In this document: in pieces, positions 23,697 to 35,610 of the stretch
Position numbering within the stretch: the first letter of the stretch is position 1
Layout of the letters: every line of letters starts with the position of its first letter
Source of the DNA: Laccaria trichodermophora
Taxonomy: Eukaryota > Basidiomycota > Agaricomycetes > Agaricales > Hydnangiaceae
Assembly (NCBI GenBank): GCA_018417955.1
Contig: JACTVC010000006.1
Coordinates: 124,001-188,000, forward strand
DNA: 64,000 nt
Direction of reading: 5' to 3'
The notes under the pieces: generated by a model
What the model saw: only the letters and a program-made list of their open reading frames with translations
Told to the model about the DNA's origin: nothing
Databases searched by the model: none
Made by a program: the position numbers and the translations under genes

Positions 23697-24540
23697 TCAA
23701 TTTCAATGTCAAACACCCCGACGGAGACATCCCCCATGGTGCTTTCAATTTCAATGTTAAACACCCTGATGGTGACATCCCCCGCGGCATCTTCAATTTC
23801 AATGACAAACACCCCGACGGTGACATCCCCCGCAGTGCTTTCAATTTCAATATTAAACACCCCAACGGTGACATCCCCCGCGGCATCTTCAATTTCAATG
23901 ACAAACACCCTGATGGTGACATCCCCTGTGGTGCTTTCAATTTCAATGTTAAACACCCCGACGGTGACATCCCCTGCGGCATCTTCAATTTCAATGACAA
24001 ACACCCTGATGGTGACATCCCCCGCGGTGCTTTCAATTTCAATGTTAAACACCCTGACGGTGACATCCCCCGTGGCATCTTCAATTTCAATGACAAACAC
24101 CCCGACGGTGACGTCCCCTGTGGTGCTTTCAATTTCAATGTTAAACACCCCGACGGTGACATCCCCCGCGGCATCTTCAATTTCAATGACAAACACCCCG
24201 ATGGTGACATCCCCCGTGGTGCTTTCAATTTCAATGTTAAACACCCTGACGGTGACATCCCCCGCGGCATCTTCAATTTCAATGACAAACACCCCGACGG
24301 TGACATCCCCCACGGTGCTTTCAATTTCAATGTTAAACACCCCGATGGTGACATCCCCCGCGGCATCTTCAATTTCAATGACAAACACCCCGACAGTGAC
24401 ATCCCCTGCGGCATCTTCAATTTCAATGACAAACACCCCGATGGTGACATCCCCTGTGGTGCTTTCAATTTCAATGTCAAACACCCTGATGGAGACATCC
24501 CCTGCGGCACCATCAATTTCAATGTCAAACACCCAACTGC
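23697..24540. repeat. Tandem array of about 18 copies of a 48-bp unit, alternating A/B variants
   Basis: The unit contains ttcaatttcaatg, aaacaccccgacggtgac and atcccccgcgg. The unit length is exactly 48 bp (16 codons), so the array is open in three frames (one on plus, two on minus), each about 290-300 codons. Two unit types alternate for most of the array: type A carries gacaaacac and ends in gtgc, type B carries gttaaacac and ends in gcatct. This gives a 96-bp higher-order period. Differences between copies are nearly all C/T or G/A changes at CpG positions (cccgacgg, cctgatgg, ccccaacgg). There is no matching initiation context or domain, so I call it a satellite, not a gene. Confidence 0.9.
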
Positions 24541-25279
24541 AGGGCCATCCCCAACAGAACCATCAATTCTAGTTTGACACCCCAATGGAACCACAAATGA
24601 GTAGACAAGGTATGAGTAACTAAATGAAAAGCTTTCATTTCCTAACTACAAGGTGAGTGTTTCCCTGTTGGGACAAAATTCAGTTTTTGGTTGATATGGA
24701 GACTGTCTTGCAGGAGTTGGATGAGATAAATAGTAAGATACATTATGCTACAGATCTAGGTGGATGTAATTAAGGGGAGAGAGGCCCCAGTTAAATTTTT
24801 TTGTAGTTCCATCAGGATGGGCTGAGAGCCTGTCGGGATGGGGTCAGAGCCCGTCGGTTGAAAAAGTGGTTCTGCCGCGGGAGTGTAAACCCTGCCAGGG
24901 TCAGAAACCGGCCGCTTCATTGCCAACGGAACAATGGCAATCAAACCGGCCGCCCCGGCTGACCCGTTCACTACGAGTGATTGTCACGTCCGGCTGTTCC
25001 GTTGTTATTGGACCCATGTGACTGAACTAACTAGGTACGGTGGTTAGGGTGGTACGTGTCTCAGGATGAGCTCGGATAGCGGGGTCATAGTCTTGTTGGA
25101 AGAAACGGAATCGGTGCTGGGCGTAGAGAGGATGTCCTGTGCCCAGCTTTGTTTTGCGGAAGCGTAGAAGAGGGGATAGTCTGCTTGTTCTTCCGTCGCT
25201 CTTGTCGTTGCGAAGAGATCGAAAGAGGTCGCTCTCGACCTGAGCGGGTCGGGATGTCGCTTTGTTAAGAACGATGAGC

Positions 25280-26108
25280 GCGATGCTATGTGGGATTGTT
25301 GGCTGCCAGAATGTAACAATAAGGCGCGTGTGTGCGTGCTACGCACAGCAAATGTCGTCTACTTCAACGCCTTCTGACTCGAAGTTTGAAGTTGGTTTGA
25401 AGAAGGTTATATTCCGGTGATATCTTCTTGAACTCAATTGAATGAGGAGCACGTTTGCGATATATGTTTAGCATGGTTGATCTAAGCATGTGTTTCCTTC
25501 GACGACTTCTTTCTATTCTTGCCATTGAACTTCGTTGACAAGGCGATGTGTCTTGTTCGATTTTCTCAAGACCTCGATTGATGATGATGATGTCCTGATT
25601 ATTCGGAGATAATCTATCGACCACGTTACATGACGATCGTATGTAGGCCGAGGCTTTTCCGTACGCGGCGTGAGCTACCTAAACTACGTAACTGTCCCAC
25701 CATTATGCCCATTTACGTGACTTTCCGTTTGTAAGACCTCGATTAGGAGGCTACTTATTCTAAATTTGATCTCCTGAATTTGCGGGAACAGTCGGAACTG
25801 GGCGAATACCAATGAACAAACCGAGAAAGCGAGAATCGCTGCTGTGAACCCAAACCCGTCAAAAATAAGAGAAAATGAGCGAAAAATGAAACAATATTTT
25901 CGGCAGCCTTGAACTCAGCATCTCGCTGCAGGCCCCGCTTTATCTTAACCTCCCCAACGCTAGTATCTGTTGGTCTCAAATCTCCTTGAGGCTTGACTAA
26001 TTGGCCAACCAAGTCGCTCTCAAATAACAGACAAGTAGATGAAATGTATACGGCTTAAAAAAATGAGGGAATAAATTTCTAAAGACCTTGTCGATCACCT
26101 ACAAATAT
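25280..26108. other. Spacer between typA psi1 and glutamate dehydrogenase
   Basis: No gene is seen. Open frames at 25364-25624 and 25755-26012 have no recognisable domain. The right part is the 3' region of the minus-strand dehydrogenase. Confidence 0.45.
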
Positions 26109-29100
26109 TTAAAGGTTCGCAAGATCCCTGGCAAAATGGAAAAAATCAACGGTGGACCCTTTCACGCCGCACTTGTATATCTGTCATACATACATCAGCA
26201 ACGGCGGGGCGTGAATACATTCAAATACGACTCACAAAGTGCGAAGCGACCCAACTCGAGAACAATGCACGCTGGTATGGTTCCGGCAAGCGCTGCAGAA
26301 GCGTCTCCAATCCAACTTGATCTACAAGGGTTTTGGGAATTGCTCGACCGATGACGCCTTTCCTGCTAGGAAGGTCATCAAACAGAGCCGAGCTTTCCAA
26401 CTCGGCTTGCAAGTTATTGAGCGTCAACGAGAGCTCATCAGAGATAAGAGTGCGCGATTTTGTGCCTTGTGAACGAGAGTGCTCGCGCCAAATGCACTGG
26501 AACTCGTCAGCGGCGTTCTCGGTTATCTTGGTCTGGACGTCCTTTACGTAGTTCTGATAAAACTCGGAAGGTTTGCCGTCTTTGAAGACCATGAGATCGA
26601 GGTATTCTTGAGTCGACAACGCCAGACCGGCAAGGACCTCCAGAGAGGAACTTGTTACACCACCTATGGATGTCAATGAAAACTTCGACTGCCATTGAAA
26701 ACGGATGGAGTACGCGTACCCTTGTTAGCACTTGAATCCTTAAAGAGGACGACCTTACGTTTCTCCAAGTACAGGCGGGCCTGTTGGGTGATGAACAAGT
26801 TCGCGCCCTCGACGATGTATTTGAAGTGAGGTTTGCCCTCAGAATCGACGAGTGCCGCCATATTGGAGATGTTGACAGCCTCCGGTCTACATGAAATTTT
26901 CGCACACAATTCCTTTGCGAGATGAGAAACACAACGAACCGTCCGCCACAAGGAACAAAAAGGTCCGCTTTGAAGCGTAGGTGCGCGGTGTTTCGAAAGT
27001 CGGTGCCGTCAGGAACAACTTCGCCAGCTAGAAGGATATAAACCATTAATTCTTAATTGAAACAACCAAGCCAAGCTCACAGGGTAATTTGAAGTCTTGG
27101 TCCTCAAGCTTCACGAGATACCCATTTTTGCTCAGCTTAGTGGTATTGAAGTGACTGACAGGAACGCGCAATTTCGCCAAGCGAACAAGCTCTTCACGGT
27201 CAATCCCCACAGGGTCGGACAGAACACCACTGCCATCGATAACGGCAACCGTCTTGTCCGACGAGAGCAAAATTTCGTCTGAGAAAGTTGTTAGAATAAT
27301 TATTACTCTGAAAGACGAAATACCTACTAGAGCCAAGGTCGCCGTCTGGAGAGCTCGTTATCGACAAAATAGCAATGCAATGGGGAAACCACTCACCAGG
27401 GCCACCCGTTTGTACCTTCGTAATGTCTCTCTCCCTCAAACCAAGCTGCTTGTACAACCCGAGCACGAATTGACGAATGGACAATGAAGTCATTCCATAC
27501 ACGTCATGAGGAATTCCACCAAGCGCCTCCGCACTTTTTCCCGTCGTGAATGACTTCCACCATGTTTCAGCACCACGAGAACAAGCGTGAACTACGCAGA
27601 TATGCCCCATCATATTCGCATGGCAACTAAGCAAGAGATAGAAAACTTACTAGCAGCCCAATCCATTAGGTCCGCGGTACCTTCTGTGGGAACAAAACCA
27701 CTATGAGGCCAAAATGCGGATAACCCGAACAAAGATAACTTGCCGTCAGGACCGAAGAACAAGAGCTCGGGTTTTCCGTAGAGGTCAACAACTGGTTCCT
27801 TGATGCCAGGGATGAGAAGGTCAATCATCGCCTTAATTCGCCCTGGTCAGGTACGACTTTCAGACGGAGATCAAGATACTCACGTCGACGTATTTCTCGA
27901 AGCATCTCCTGGGGCTAGCTCCAAGTCTTATGCATAAAATATTGGAAAAAGATACATGAGCAAGCAACAAGTACGCACGACGGCAAGATGGTCCCTTTGG
28001 CACCTCCTTCCGGTATATCCTTGTTCTTGAGCGACTGTGTAGCCGCGAGACCGTAGTTCTCGTCCACCCTTTATTTTACAACGTGTAAAGATAGTGAGAA
28101 AACCATCAATAGATAACCGGGCTAGAAAACTGACAGCATTCTCTGATTAACCGAATAATTATCTTTGTTCCTGGACAAGACAATCCGAATGCCACCTCGA
28201 GCGACATCGCGGAAGCGAATGTGAAATCCACGGAATTCGTTTCCTACGGACGAATGGTCTGTGTTAGCATCATAACTATCGGTAAGAGAGAAGATCCCAC
28301 CGATGACGATGAACATCCCATATGGCTTCTTCGGGTACTCAACCTCAGGCAAAAACTCTGGCGCGAGCCTAAACGACAGAGCCACCTTTGTATGCTGGTA
28401 AAAATTAGTTTTGAGGACGTGTCTAGTAGAAAGTCATATGACATTAGGTCAGGTCACGGTATATGGGTGAAACGCACTTGTTAAAGACAAGGAAGCTCCC
28501 TAAAACTTGCAATACGTGTTTGTTAGGTGCAGTGCGGCGAATCTTTTCATATAGTTGTGCATCGTCGAGGGGCTGAACGGTGTGTAAACGTTGGTATGAG
28601 AGAGTTGGCCTACGTGTTGGGCATAAGCTGCAAAGGAGATCAGAGGGAGGAAGAGAATAACATTAGCTTTGATGCGTCATCCGAGGGAGGGTAATGAGTC
28701 ATCGCGAAATTGACATATAACAAGCTGATCTAAAGGCGACTCCGTAAGACAACAATTTCTAGGATGTGTTGCGAAATCAGCTTGCCAGATCGGGGTGAGC
28801 ATGGATAACTTGCGCGATACTCTCTGGGGTAAAGGTCTCTTCCCGGAACCTCCTCTTAATATCACTTAACACCTCTGCATGGATGGGGTCGTCCTCATTT
28901 AACACGTTCTTCAGCTGCAGATACGCGGGTCCAAGACGATTACAGAAATGTTGCGCGAATATCCAGCCGCAATCTAAATATTCTGAATTATTGTTTGTGA
29001 CCCATCAGAAATCACGCACAGGCATAAGTAGCTTCTTGAACCGCGTGGCTGCCCGAAATTTTTGGGAGAAAGTATGGATTATCAGGAAGACAGAAAAGAA

Positions 29101-30423
29101 GCGAAGCTTCCTTCATGACTTGGAAGATTGAGTTTTCAATCGGGGGAGCGTTGGTGTTGGGAAGGGGATTCAAGTAGAGGGAAATGATAGTGACTCCGTT
29201 GGAGAATTGCTCTTGATACAAGTGGGAAGTTAGCATAGCATGTAAGGAGAACGTGAAGACGAAACATACCAACGTATTTTCGCGAGGAGTAGAGGGAATA
29301 GAAGTGGTATAAATTAGACAGGGCGCTGAAGAATTTTGACGTGCTGCCCATCTTGTATCCGATTACAAGCCACTTTTCGCGACTAGCCTCACCATCGTGG
29401 ACCTCGATCACGGGGCCCAGCTTCGATTCCACCTTCCACAGAATCTACGCTCGGTAGTTAGAGCAGTCTCCCCATAATGAATCTGTTTCGCACCTGTTGA
29501 TATATATCTAAGACGGCCCTTGTGGCCTTCTCCAGAAAGTATGAATCTGACACAGATCGAATATCCGTCTTCCCAGCCAAAATGGAAGGGTTCTTGGGGA
29601 AATTGCATTTCGTAACAAAATAACACCGAAGCTGCTGCGACGCCGTAGCGGAGATAGATCCTGCAGACCGAAAGGTCTCGAGTCGATACGCATTCGTAGG
29701 CGTGGATTTGTCCAGAAACAGTTCGTCAATTCTGTTTCGAAGAAAAATTAGGGGTTATTCACGTCTACAATTAGAAGAAGAGATGTATCTGCCATCGCCG
29801 TGGGGAGTACTGCACCAATGGCATGACTAGCAATACCCGTGCTCGGGTGTCTCGGATATCGCAGGCTCAGGCTACTGAACACGCACCTCTTTTCACAGGA
29901 TGCACCTGGCCCTTCGGCACTCGTCAACCCTGGAGCACTGGTATGAATGAATGTCGCCCCCTTTCCCTGGTCATCGATTCTCTCCAAATCAATGATAAAT
30001 TTAGTCGGATCACGCTTGGTATACGCTACGATCTTCGCTCCGAAGAGGGCTATAATATGGTCGGATATGATCTCGCTCGATTCCTTCTGGAAATAGGAGT
30101 CGTCGATGCCGAGGTTGAAGTAAAACCAGTCAACTTCGCCCGCAATGAGATCGCGGGGTATAAATCCCTTAAACGAGGCAGCACAATTGAGGTTAATGAC
30201 TGTGACAGTGAGTGGAAAGTACCTTGGAGGCGACGTCAATTTCAACCGAAGCGCGCTGCGCCTTCTTGCCTTCAAAAACGGGAGTGGTGTACCCATGTGA
30301 TGCTTTGGCGCAGTGGGGTTCACCGCCGTTTGTAAAACCCTCGCCGAAGAGAGCTTGAGTGAGTTTCTTGGCGCCGTTCAGCGGGAGTTGGGCTGTGTTG
30401 ACCGTTGGCTCTGGAGTGGACAT
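26109..30423 (-). CDS. GDH2: NAD-specific glutamate dehydrogenase (large fungal type)
   Basis: A long multi-exon minus-strand gene, whose spliced product is about 1,000 residues, the usual size for the 115-kDa fungal class (EC 1.4.1.2). It oxidises glutamate to 2-oxoglutarate and ammonium with NAD+. Visible blocks in order: start MSTPEPTVNTAQLPLNGAKK; FHIRFRDVARGGIRIVLSRN; VDENYGLAATQSLKNKDIPE then GGAKG, with the active-site Lys; HDVYGMTSLSIRQFVLGLYK; QTGGP and DGDLGS; DGSGVLSDPVGIDREELVRL; EVVPDGTDFRNTAHLRFKAD; FKYIVEGANLFITQQARLYL; LFKDSSANKG. The terminal intron joins SWVASHF to IYKCGVKGSTVDFFHFARDL, giving a stop at 26109 rather than the frame stop at 26221. It looks intact. A catabolic role during growth on amino acids is the family norm. 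Confidence 0.92.
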
Positions 30424-32553
30424 GAATGAACTATGCTTGAGGGATAGAGCGAAGATAGAATGAAATTCGGGGTTCTTATATATAATTCGTGTTTGGAGTT
30501 ACCATTTGGAGCGATGATAAAGTCTTAAGGGTGTTCCGTGGTAATTCCTTGACGGGAGGTCCAGCAGTGACCTCGGACGGGCACCCGGAAGGTAGGAGAT
30601 AAGGGCGCTTATACTCGGATCTCCGCTGGGAAATTAGAACGTTCCGAACCTTTGTGTTGGATATGCAACAGAAACGATTAAACGAGCACCATGGTTTACC
30701 GTAGGCCGGTGAGTTCATATCACGGTCTGAGAGAGTCGAGTGAGCCGGTGATAAGTCGGGAGGAAAAGTAGCACATAACTTTATCGGGCTATGTACGTAA
30801 CATGGCCATGAGATCTGTGAAGCTTTCCGTAACGAATTATAGAACATTTGCCAATTGCCGCAGCAAGGCAACTCCAATAGAAATTTGCGGATAAGGCGCT
30901 TGGACAAGATAACGGTGAAATTCACAATTTTCTCCTTTGAGCGACGATGGTCATGGGTTGTTAACTCTTGGCGGGATATACCGATTAGAAAAAGGATGTC
31001 AAGAAATCCCTGGTGGTCGGCCTCTGAGACATAACGTGGAGGAATTTCGGCCCTACGATGGTGGCGGAGAAATCTGGTGGCAATCTGCGGAGAATTCAAA
31101 TGAATTCACCATAGTGCTGCTTCGCATAGAGCGATAACGGCTTACAAGAAGTCAAGAACCGAAGGAACGAGACTGACGGCAGGCGAGGGTACAATTGAAG
31201 TCCGGGGGGATTCGGAAGAACGTGGAATCGTCAGCCAAATTTCATACCCTCAGTGCGAGAAGAAAAGAAGAGGTGAGACTCGACGTCAAGGATGGTCGTG
31301 GAAGTGGTGAAAATACAAAACATCTATGCTCCCACGGTTTATTATTTCTGTATGACATAATTTGTCAACAAATCGTCAGTTTTTCACAATTTCTTACTTT
31401 TCTTCTTCGGCATTGTCCGTCGTTTTCAGGTTGCCCCATATGGTAATCACCTCATCCACAAAAAATGAAGATAGGACTCTTTTGATGAGCTGATGTCCGT
31501 GATATCAATTTACACTAAAAGGTATAGTGAATTGACGTATGATACTATCTACGTAATGTTTCGGTATTCCTTGTACAAATTGATCTTTACGTGGGGCGGG
31601 ATACTTATGTTTTTTTTTCGTTCTAATTAATATTCCACTTGCCCTGCCCCTCTCACGTTTGCGTGGGGTTAGTTTTGTTATATAATACGTCCGAGAACAT
31701 AAAGGTTTAAGCATCACAAACACTGAATGCGAAAACTTAGAAGTAACGCTCTATCTTTGTCGAAGAGCCCCCGGCTATTTCTAGTCTGGGAGCCATAAGA
31801 TACTTACATAGTCGGTGGGGGAGTGGGGGGAGGTGAAGCACAATTGATCATCTACTACAGGGAGGAGTTCCATCCAAGCCGGAGAGCCGAGAACCCTCTG
31901 GTTCTGCTTTTGATCCAATCTTTACCCGCGTTTCTATAATTAATGGATCTGCACACACGGTAGCCAATTTTTCGCTTGTCTTCGTTCTGTCAGAACTTCT
32001 CATCGAAACAAGTGACCAAAATGTGTTTAAATTTTACTTGTTATGTCAGGCAATACGTCACTTCTAGGCCAAGTACTCGGGGTACGCCATGGCGTTTCAA
32101 GATGCGATGGTGTGATGGGAGGGAGCAGGAAAATGACAAAAAAAACATGGAGGGATGTTGCAACATACAAACATTATCCAAAGGGCGATGGATGGATAAC
32201 GGTTGAACACGTAGAGCGGGCGCCATCGGTTTATATCAAAGAATTGCTGCACATATAATTCTCTCCTTTTTACAGTGGTTCAAAACCTATAATTCATTTC
32301 AGCATGATCGAACCTAAACTTTTAGTCGAACAGAGAGAAGATGCAACAATTTTGAAGGTTCGACGTTCCACGTTTAAATAAAGTGGCGGGTCAATGGGAC
32401 TATTTATATGTAACTTGAAAGTTATATTGATCCGATTGATAGCATTGCGTAGTACTCGCTTGTTAGGCGATTATCATCTTCCCTGATAACCAGAGCCAAC
32501 GGCAAGAGAGGTGGCCGCATACTTTACACCTCGACGTTCGGCTAAGTCATTAT
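30424..32553. other. Spacer of 2.1 kb upstream of glutamate dehydrogenase
   Basis: The promoter of the dehydrogenase adjoins 30424. A 207-codon minus-strand frame at 30476-31099 has no recognisable domain, an unlikely composition and ends in AT-rich sequence; not called. 31500-32450 is AT-rich with no gene seen. Confidence 0.4.
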
Positions 32554-34170
32554 TTAGAGACCATAATAATCCCCATCTCCTCCGATCTCAACATTTTTAC
32601 TCTCTGCCTTCACTGCAAGGACACGCGCAGCATTGCCCTCTCTGTTTTTGTAAAACACCACATCGCCATCATCCTCAATAAAGCAGCACTGGGTGAACGT
32701 CCGGTAGAGGGCACGGAAGGTGTTCTACAAGCCAATTAGATCAAAAAAACAACGAGGGGTACCTAACGGACCGTGGAGTCGTAGTTATAGTCGTCCTTCA
32801 AGACCTTCTTAATGGCTTCAGTAACGTAGGGCTGATTGTCTACCGAAAAGTCAGGCGATTGTCCCATAAATCGAATAAGGACTTACAGAATGGGATCGAA
32901 GAGAATAAATGATGTGCTATCTGCATGAAACGTGAGGCCGTGGTGAAGAACGCAAAACGCCACTTACATGGTCATGAGAAACATTATGCAGAAAGAAACG
33001 CCCGACCCACCCCAAAAGTGGTCGGTCAACGGTAGAAATAGCTCCGCGGAGGAAATTCCACTCCTTGCTGCGGTAATGAGCTATGGTGGGATCGGAGTGA
33101 TGGAGGTATGTTAACATGACGACCCAGTGATTTGCAAGCTGGAAAAAATGATATAAGTGTACCTTCATGGATCGAGTAAGTGCATACCAAGTACGGGACA
33201 AAGTAAAACTTAATAAAATTCACGATGCCAACTTCTTTGGTCCAAATATAGAGGATGAACGACATGATAACGAGACCGATATTGGAGACGATAATCCCAT
33301 TTCGCTCGTGGGGTTTGAAAAGAGGCGAGGAAGGTCGAAAGTGCTGATGGAATGATTAGAACGCCAGGTAAACTCTCTGTAAATCCAACTCACGTTGGTA
33401 CCGGGAGGATACATCGGCGAGCCCATGACATTGGAGCACAAATAATACTGCCACCCTACAGCCTGCATAAGGAGCATACGGAAGAGCGTGTATATCGGAG
33501 TTTCTTCAAATATTTCGCGATAGTCAGCTGGGGTCGCAGTGGATTCCGAAGGAAGACTGTAATATCGACGCGTGCGAGGGACATAGTTTTCGTCGCGTTC
33601 CACGGACATGGTGGCTTTGTGATGGGCATGATGGGTGGATCTCCAGGCGTAGTAAGGAACGAGAAGAAACTTTGATTGGATTACTGCACTGCGGCGCGGA
33701 GGAGATGAGAGCACTCACTGTATGCAAAGAGTATCCAACAATGTGATTGACCCAATTGTATTGTGAGAGCGTGCCATGGCCTGCTTCATGAGCTAAACAC
33801 CACCAGCCGGCGAGGATGATTCCCTGCCAATACCAATATAGCACCCAAATGGACCATTTTGATGCGACGCCGAAGAGTAACGACCACCCATAATCTTCAA
33901 CAAGAGACCGTGCAAGTGGGTCGATGAACCACCCAAAGTTGTAAAGCGCGAAAGCACACAAGACATCACGAGCAACGTAAGCGAGCCCAAGCAGGGTGTG
34001 TTTCTGGTAAAGTAACTTGGGAACGACGGCGCGGACTTCGGCTAGAGTCACCTGCCGGCGGGTACATAAGCGAATAAGGCGTCCATCGACAAGTACCTCA
34101 CCTTCGTGGGCGAAAATGGTGTTTTAGTGCGTTGGATGTATTCTGGACCATCGCGGAAGAGAGAGAGCAT
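32554..34170 (-). CDS. Membrane fatty-acid desaturase, delta-12 (oleate) type
   Basis: Multi-exon minus-strand gene of about 430 residues. All three di-iron histidine boxes are visible: HEAGH (CLAHEAGHGTLSQYNWVNH), HHAHH (WRSTHHAHHKATMSVERDE) and, across an intron, SHDHxAHHLFSSIPF. Four or more hydrophobic segments lie around them (WSIWVLYWYWQGIILAGWW, GIIVSNIGLVIMSFILYIW). The C-terminus DNQPYVTEAIKKVLKDDYNY and FIEDDGDVVFYKNREG is typical of fungal endoplasmic-reticulum delta-12 desaturases converting oleate to linoleate. The start is the first in-frame ATG after an upstream stop (34168-34170); the first intron splits PTK from VTLAEVR. The exact regiospecificity cannot be fixed from sequence alone. 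Confidence 0.9.
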
Positions 34171-34855
34171 CACCGTGGGTTGGGTGAGGCAACATCAAGA
34201 AGATTGGATTCACATGAGTATTTGAGGAGCTTCAACTGATCTGAGGCATACACGACCATAGCTCATGCGCCTGTCTCGATGCTAATCAGGAAAAGAGTAG
34301 GTTGTTCTCTAGTCAGACGAACCTCGTAGTAACCCTGAAATTTTTTAAACACCGAGTAACCAGTGATGCCACGTGGGAATCCTGCCTCGATGTTGACACA
34401 GTACTTTGAAAGAGTGAATCATAGATCGACGTCGGATATGGGAAGGGACGAAAGACGCGCGAGGCATGTGTGCTGCTCCGTTAGCCAGGTTAACTTTGCA
34501 GCAGGGGGCCAAAAGCAGGCAACCAGATCCGGAAGTGTGCCGTGGGAGAACTTACTAAACTACAGAAGTAAATTTGCGCAATTCTCCTGTGGACTGAACA
34601 GGTCATGACTTGACTCCAAGTAACCGCGTAATTATGGCATCAAAAAATTCTTGACTTGAAGTTCAACTTATAGATTCTAATGGTCCATTCGGTGGTTCGC
34701 CATTCAAACACCATTCGAGATCTACGAAATTTCGTAGAGGGCAGTCACGGTGATGTAAATACTGGCAACCCGTGTCTTCTACTAAACTGATTTCCTGCAT
34801 ATCGCCCTATTGTTTGCTTCAGTCAAGCAATCACACTCAGATTTTGTTGTCGTAG
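34171..34855. other. Spacer between desaturase gene and desaturase relic
   Basis: Holds the promoter of the minus-strand desaturase. I looked here for the missing N-terminal half of the plus-strand relic (the HEAGH and HHAHH boxes) and did not find it. No other gene is seen. Confidence 0.45.
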
Positions 34856-35610
34856 TATTCAATGTCTCCGGGCAAAAGACATATCGGAGGTGGACTGCTC
34901 AACATCAAGCAGTCATCATATCCAACATCGGAATTGCCTTCATGGTCTGGATTGTCGTCAAAGCCTCGTCTATGACATTGCCAATGTTGTCAAGTATTAT
35001 GGTATCCCCTGGCTCGCGGTCACTCACTGGTGTATGTCAAATATTCGCTCAGGTATTCTCCTTCCTGACAGAAGCCCACCCAAAGTTATCATGATCAGCT
35101 GCTAAGTACTTGCAACATGCAGACCCAGAGCTTCCTCATCAATTCCTCATTGTGGCAGAAGAGAATGTCATTTCCAGCGCGGCGCCGCAGCCACTATTTC
35201 CTCGGATAGCAGGGCCATTTCTTCCTCCATAATGTCGCCCATTTCTTCCCGAAGATGCCTTTTTGTGAGTCAAATTGCCGCATCTCGTACTAAGTAAAGT
35301 TTCAGTCTCTGGGTAGATCACGGCCCCGGAGCTATTCAACAGTTTAAAGCGTTTTTGGGAGAAGACTATGCTTTTTCCGATAAACCCGTGTCCCGGGCGT
35401 TGTGGGGGCACTATAACAAGCGTCACTTTGTCAAAAACGAAGGTAAAATCTGGTGCGCTCTATTTTTAATTGTGCCGTGCTTAAATTCCCTATGAAGGTG
35501 ATATTTTGTTCTACCGCGACAGGAAGGGCTGGGCCGTTGACCGCCCTGCCAGCTATGAAGAGGATGGCCTATACCTTGATCGAGCTCCTTCGCCTCGAAG
35601 TTGTTCGAGT
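34856..35610 (+). pseudogene. Truncated, frameshifted fatty-acid desaturase relic
   Basis: Plus-strand fragments match the C-terminal half of a desaturase like the neighbour at 32554..34170. 34880-34950 reads WTAQHQAVIISNIGIAF, parallel to HERNGIIVSNIGLVI. 35180-35260 reads FQRGAAATIS, then after a frameshift and an in-frame stop GHFFLHNVAHFFP, where the third histidine box should be. 35320-35445 reads FKAFLGEDYAFSDKPVSRAL and HFVKNEGD; 35497-35560 reads ILFYRDRKGWAVDRP. The first two histidine boxes are missing. The HDHxAHH box has decayed. It is head-to-head with the intact gene. The FSDKPVSRALW block differs from the neighbour, so it descends from a different paralogue. Confidence 0.78.

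Larger units (their letters stand above)
21071..25033. mobile_element. 3.96-kb non-autonomous DNA-transposon-like element with TIRs and 7-bp TSD
   Basis: The element sits inside typA psi1. It is flanked by ggtacgg on both sides (21064-21070 and 25034-25040), which occurs once in the intact gene at that place, so it is a target-site duplication. The ends are inverted copies. A core of about 50 bases beginning agccggacgtgacaat is shared between 21109-21160 and the reverse complement of 24946-24996, with about 8 differences. The outermost cagtcac is also shared. Between the ends lie two repeat arrays and AT-rich sequence. No transposase frame is recognisable, so it must have been moved in trans or has decayed. 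The superfamily is undetermined; 7-8 bp duplications fit hAT, KDZ or Mutator-like elements. Confidence 0.85.
20169..25279 (-). pseudogene. Decayed typA/BipA copy (psi1), split by a 3.96-kb element
   Basis: Five collinear pieces match the intact TypA gene at 42301..44685. 25279-25041 matches exon 3 first half ([30 protein letters not shown]). 21070-20755 matches exon 3 second half ([20 protein letters not shown]). About 20640-20545 matches the exon 4 end. About 20470-20320 matches exon 5 and 20260-20169 matches exon 6 (PGMVMSESAKSQHLYLN). Exons 1-2, with the GTPase P-loop, are absent. Frameshifts, stops and small deletions are present, including loss of about 14 bases after VGE. The gap between the first two pieces is the transposon insertion at 21071..25033. 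No function is expected. Confidence 0.88.

Noticed and set aside
23660..24594. Three overlapping long ORFs (about 290-304 codons) on both strands as a repetitive protein gene
   Set aside because: They are open only because the 48-bp unit is a multiple of three without stops. They overlap each other on opposite strands and show CpG-type drift rather than codon-position bias.
30476..31099. 207-codon minus-strand ORF upstream of glutamate dehydrogenase
   Set aside because: No recognisable domain and a composition unlike neighbouring genes. Probably chance in the dehydrogenase upstream region.
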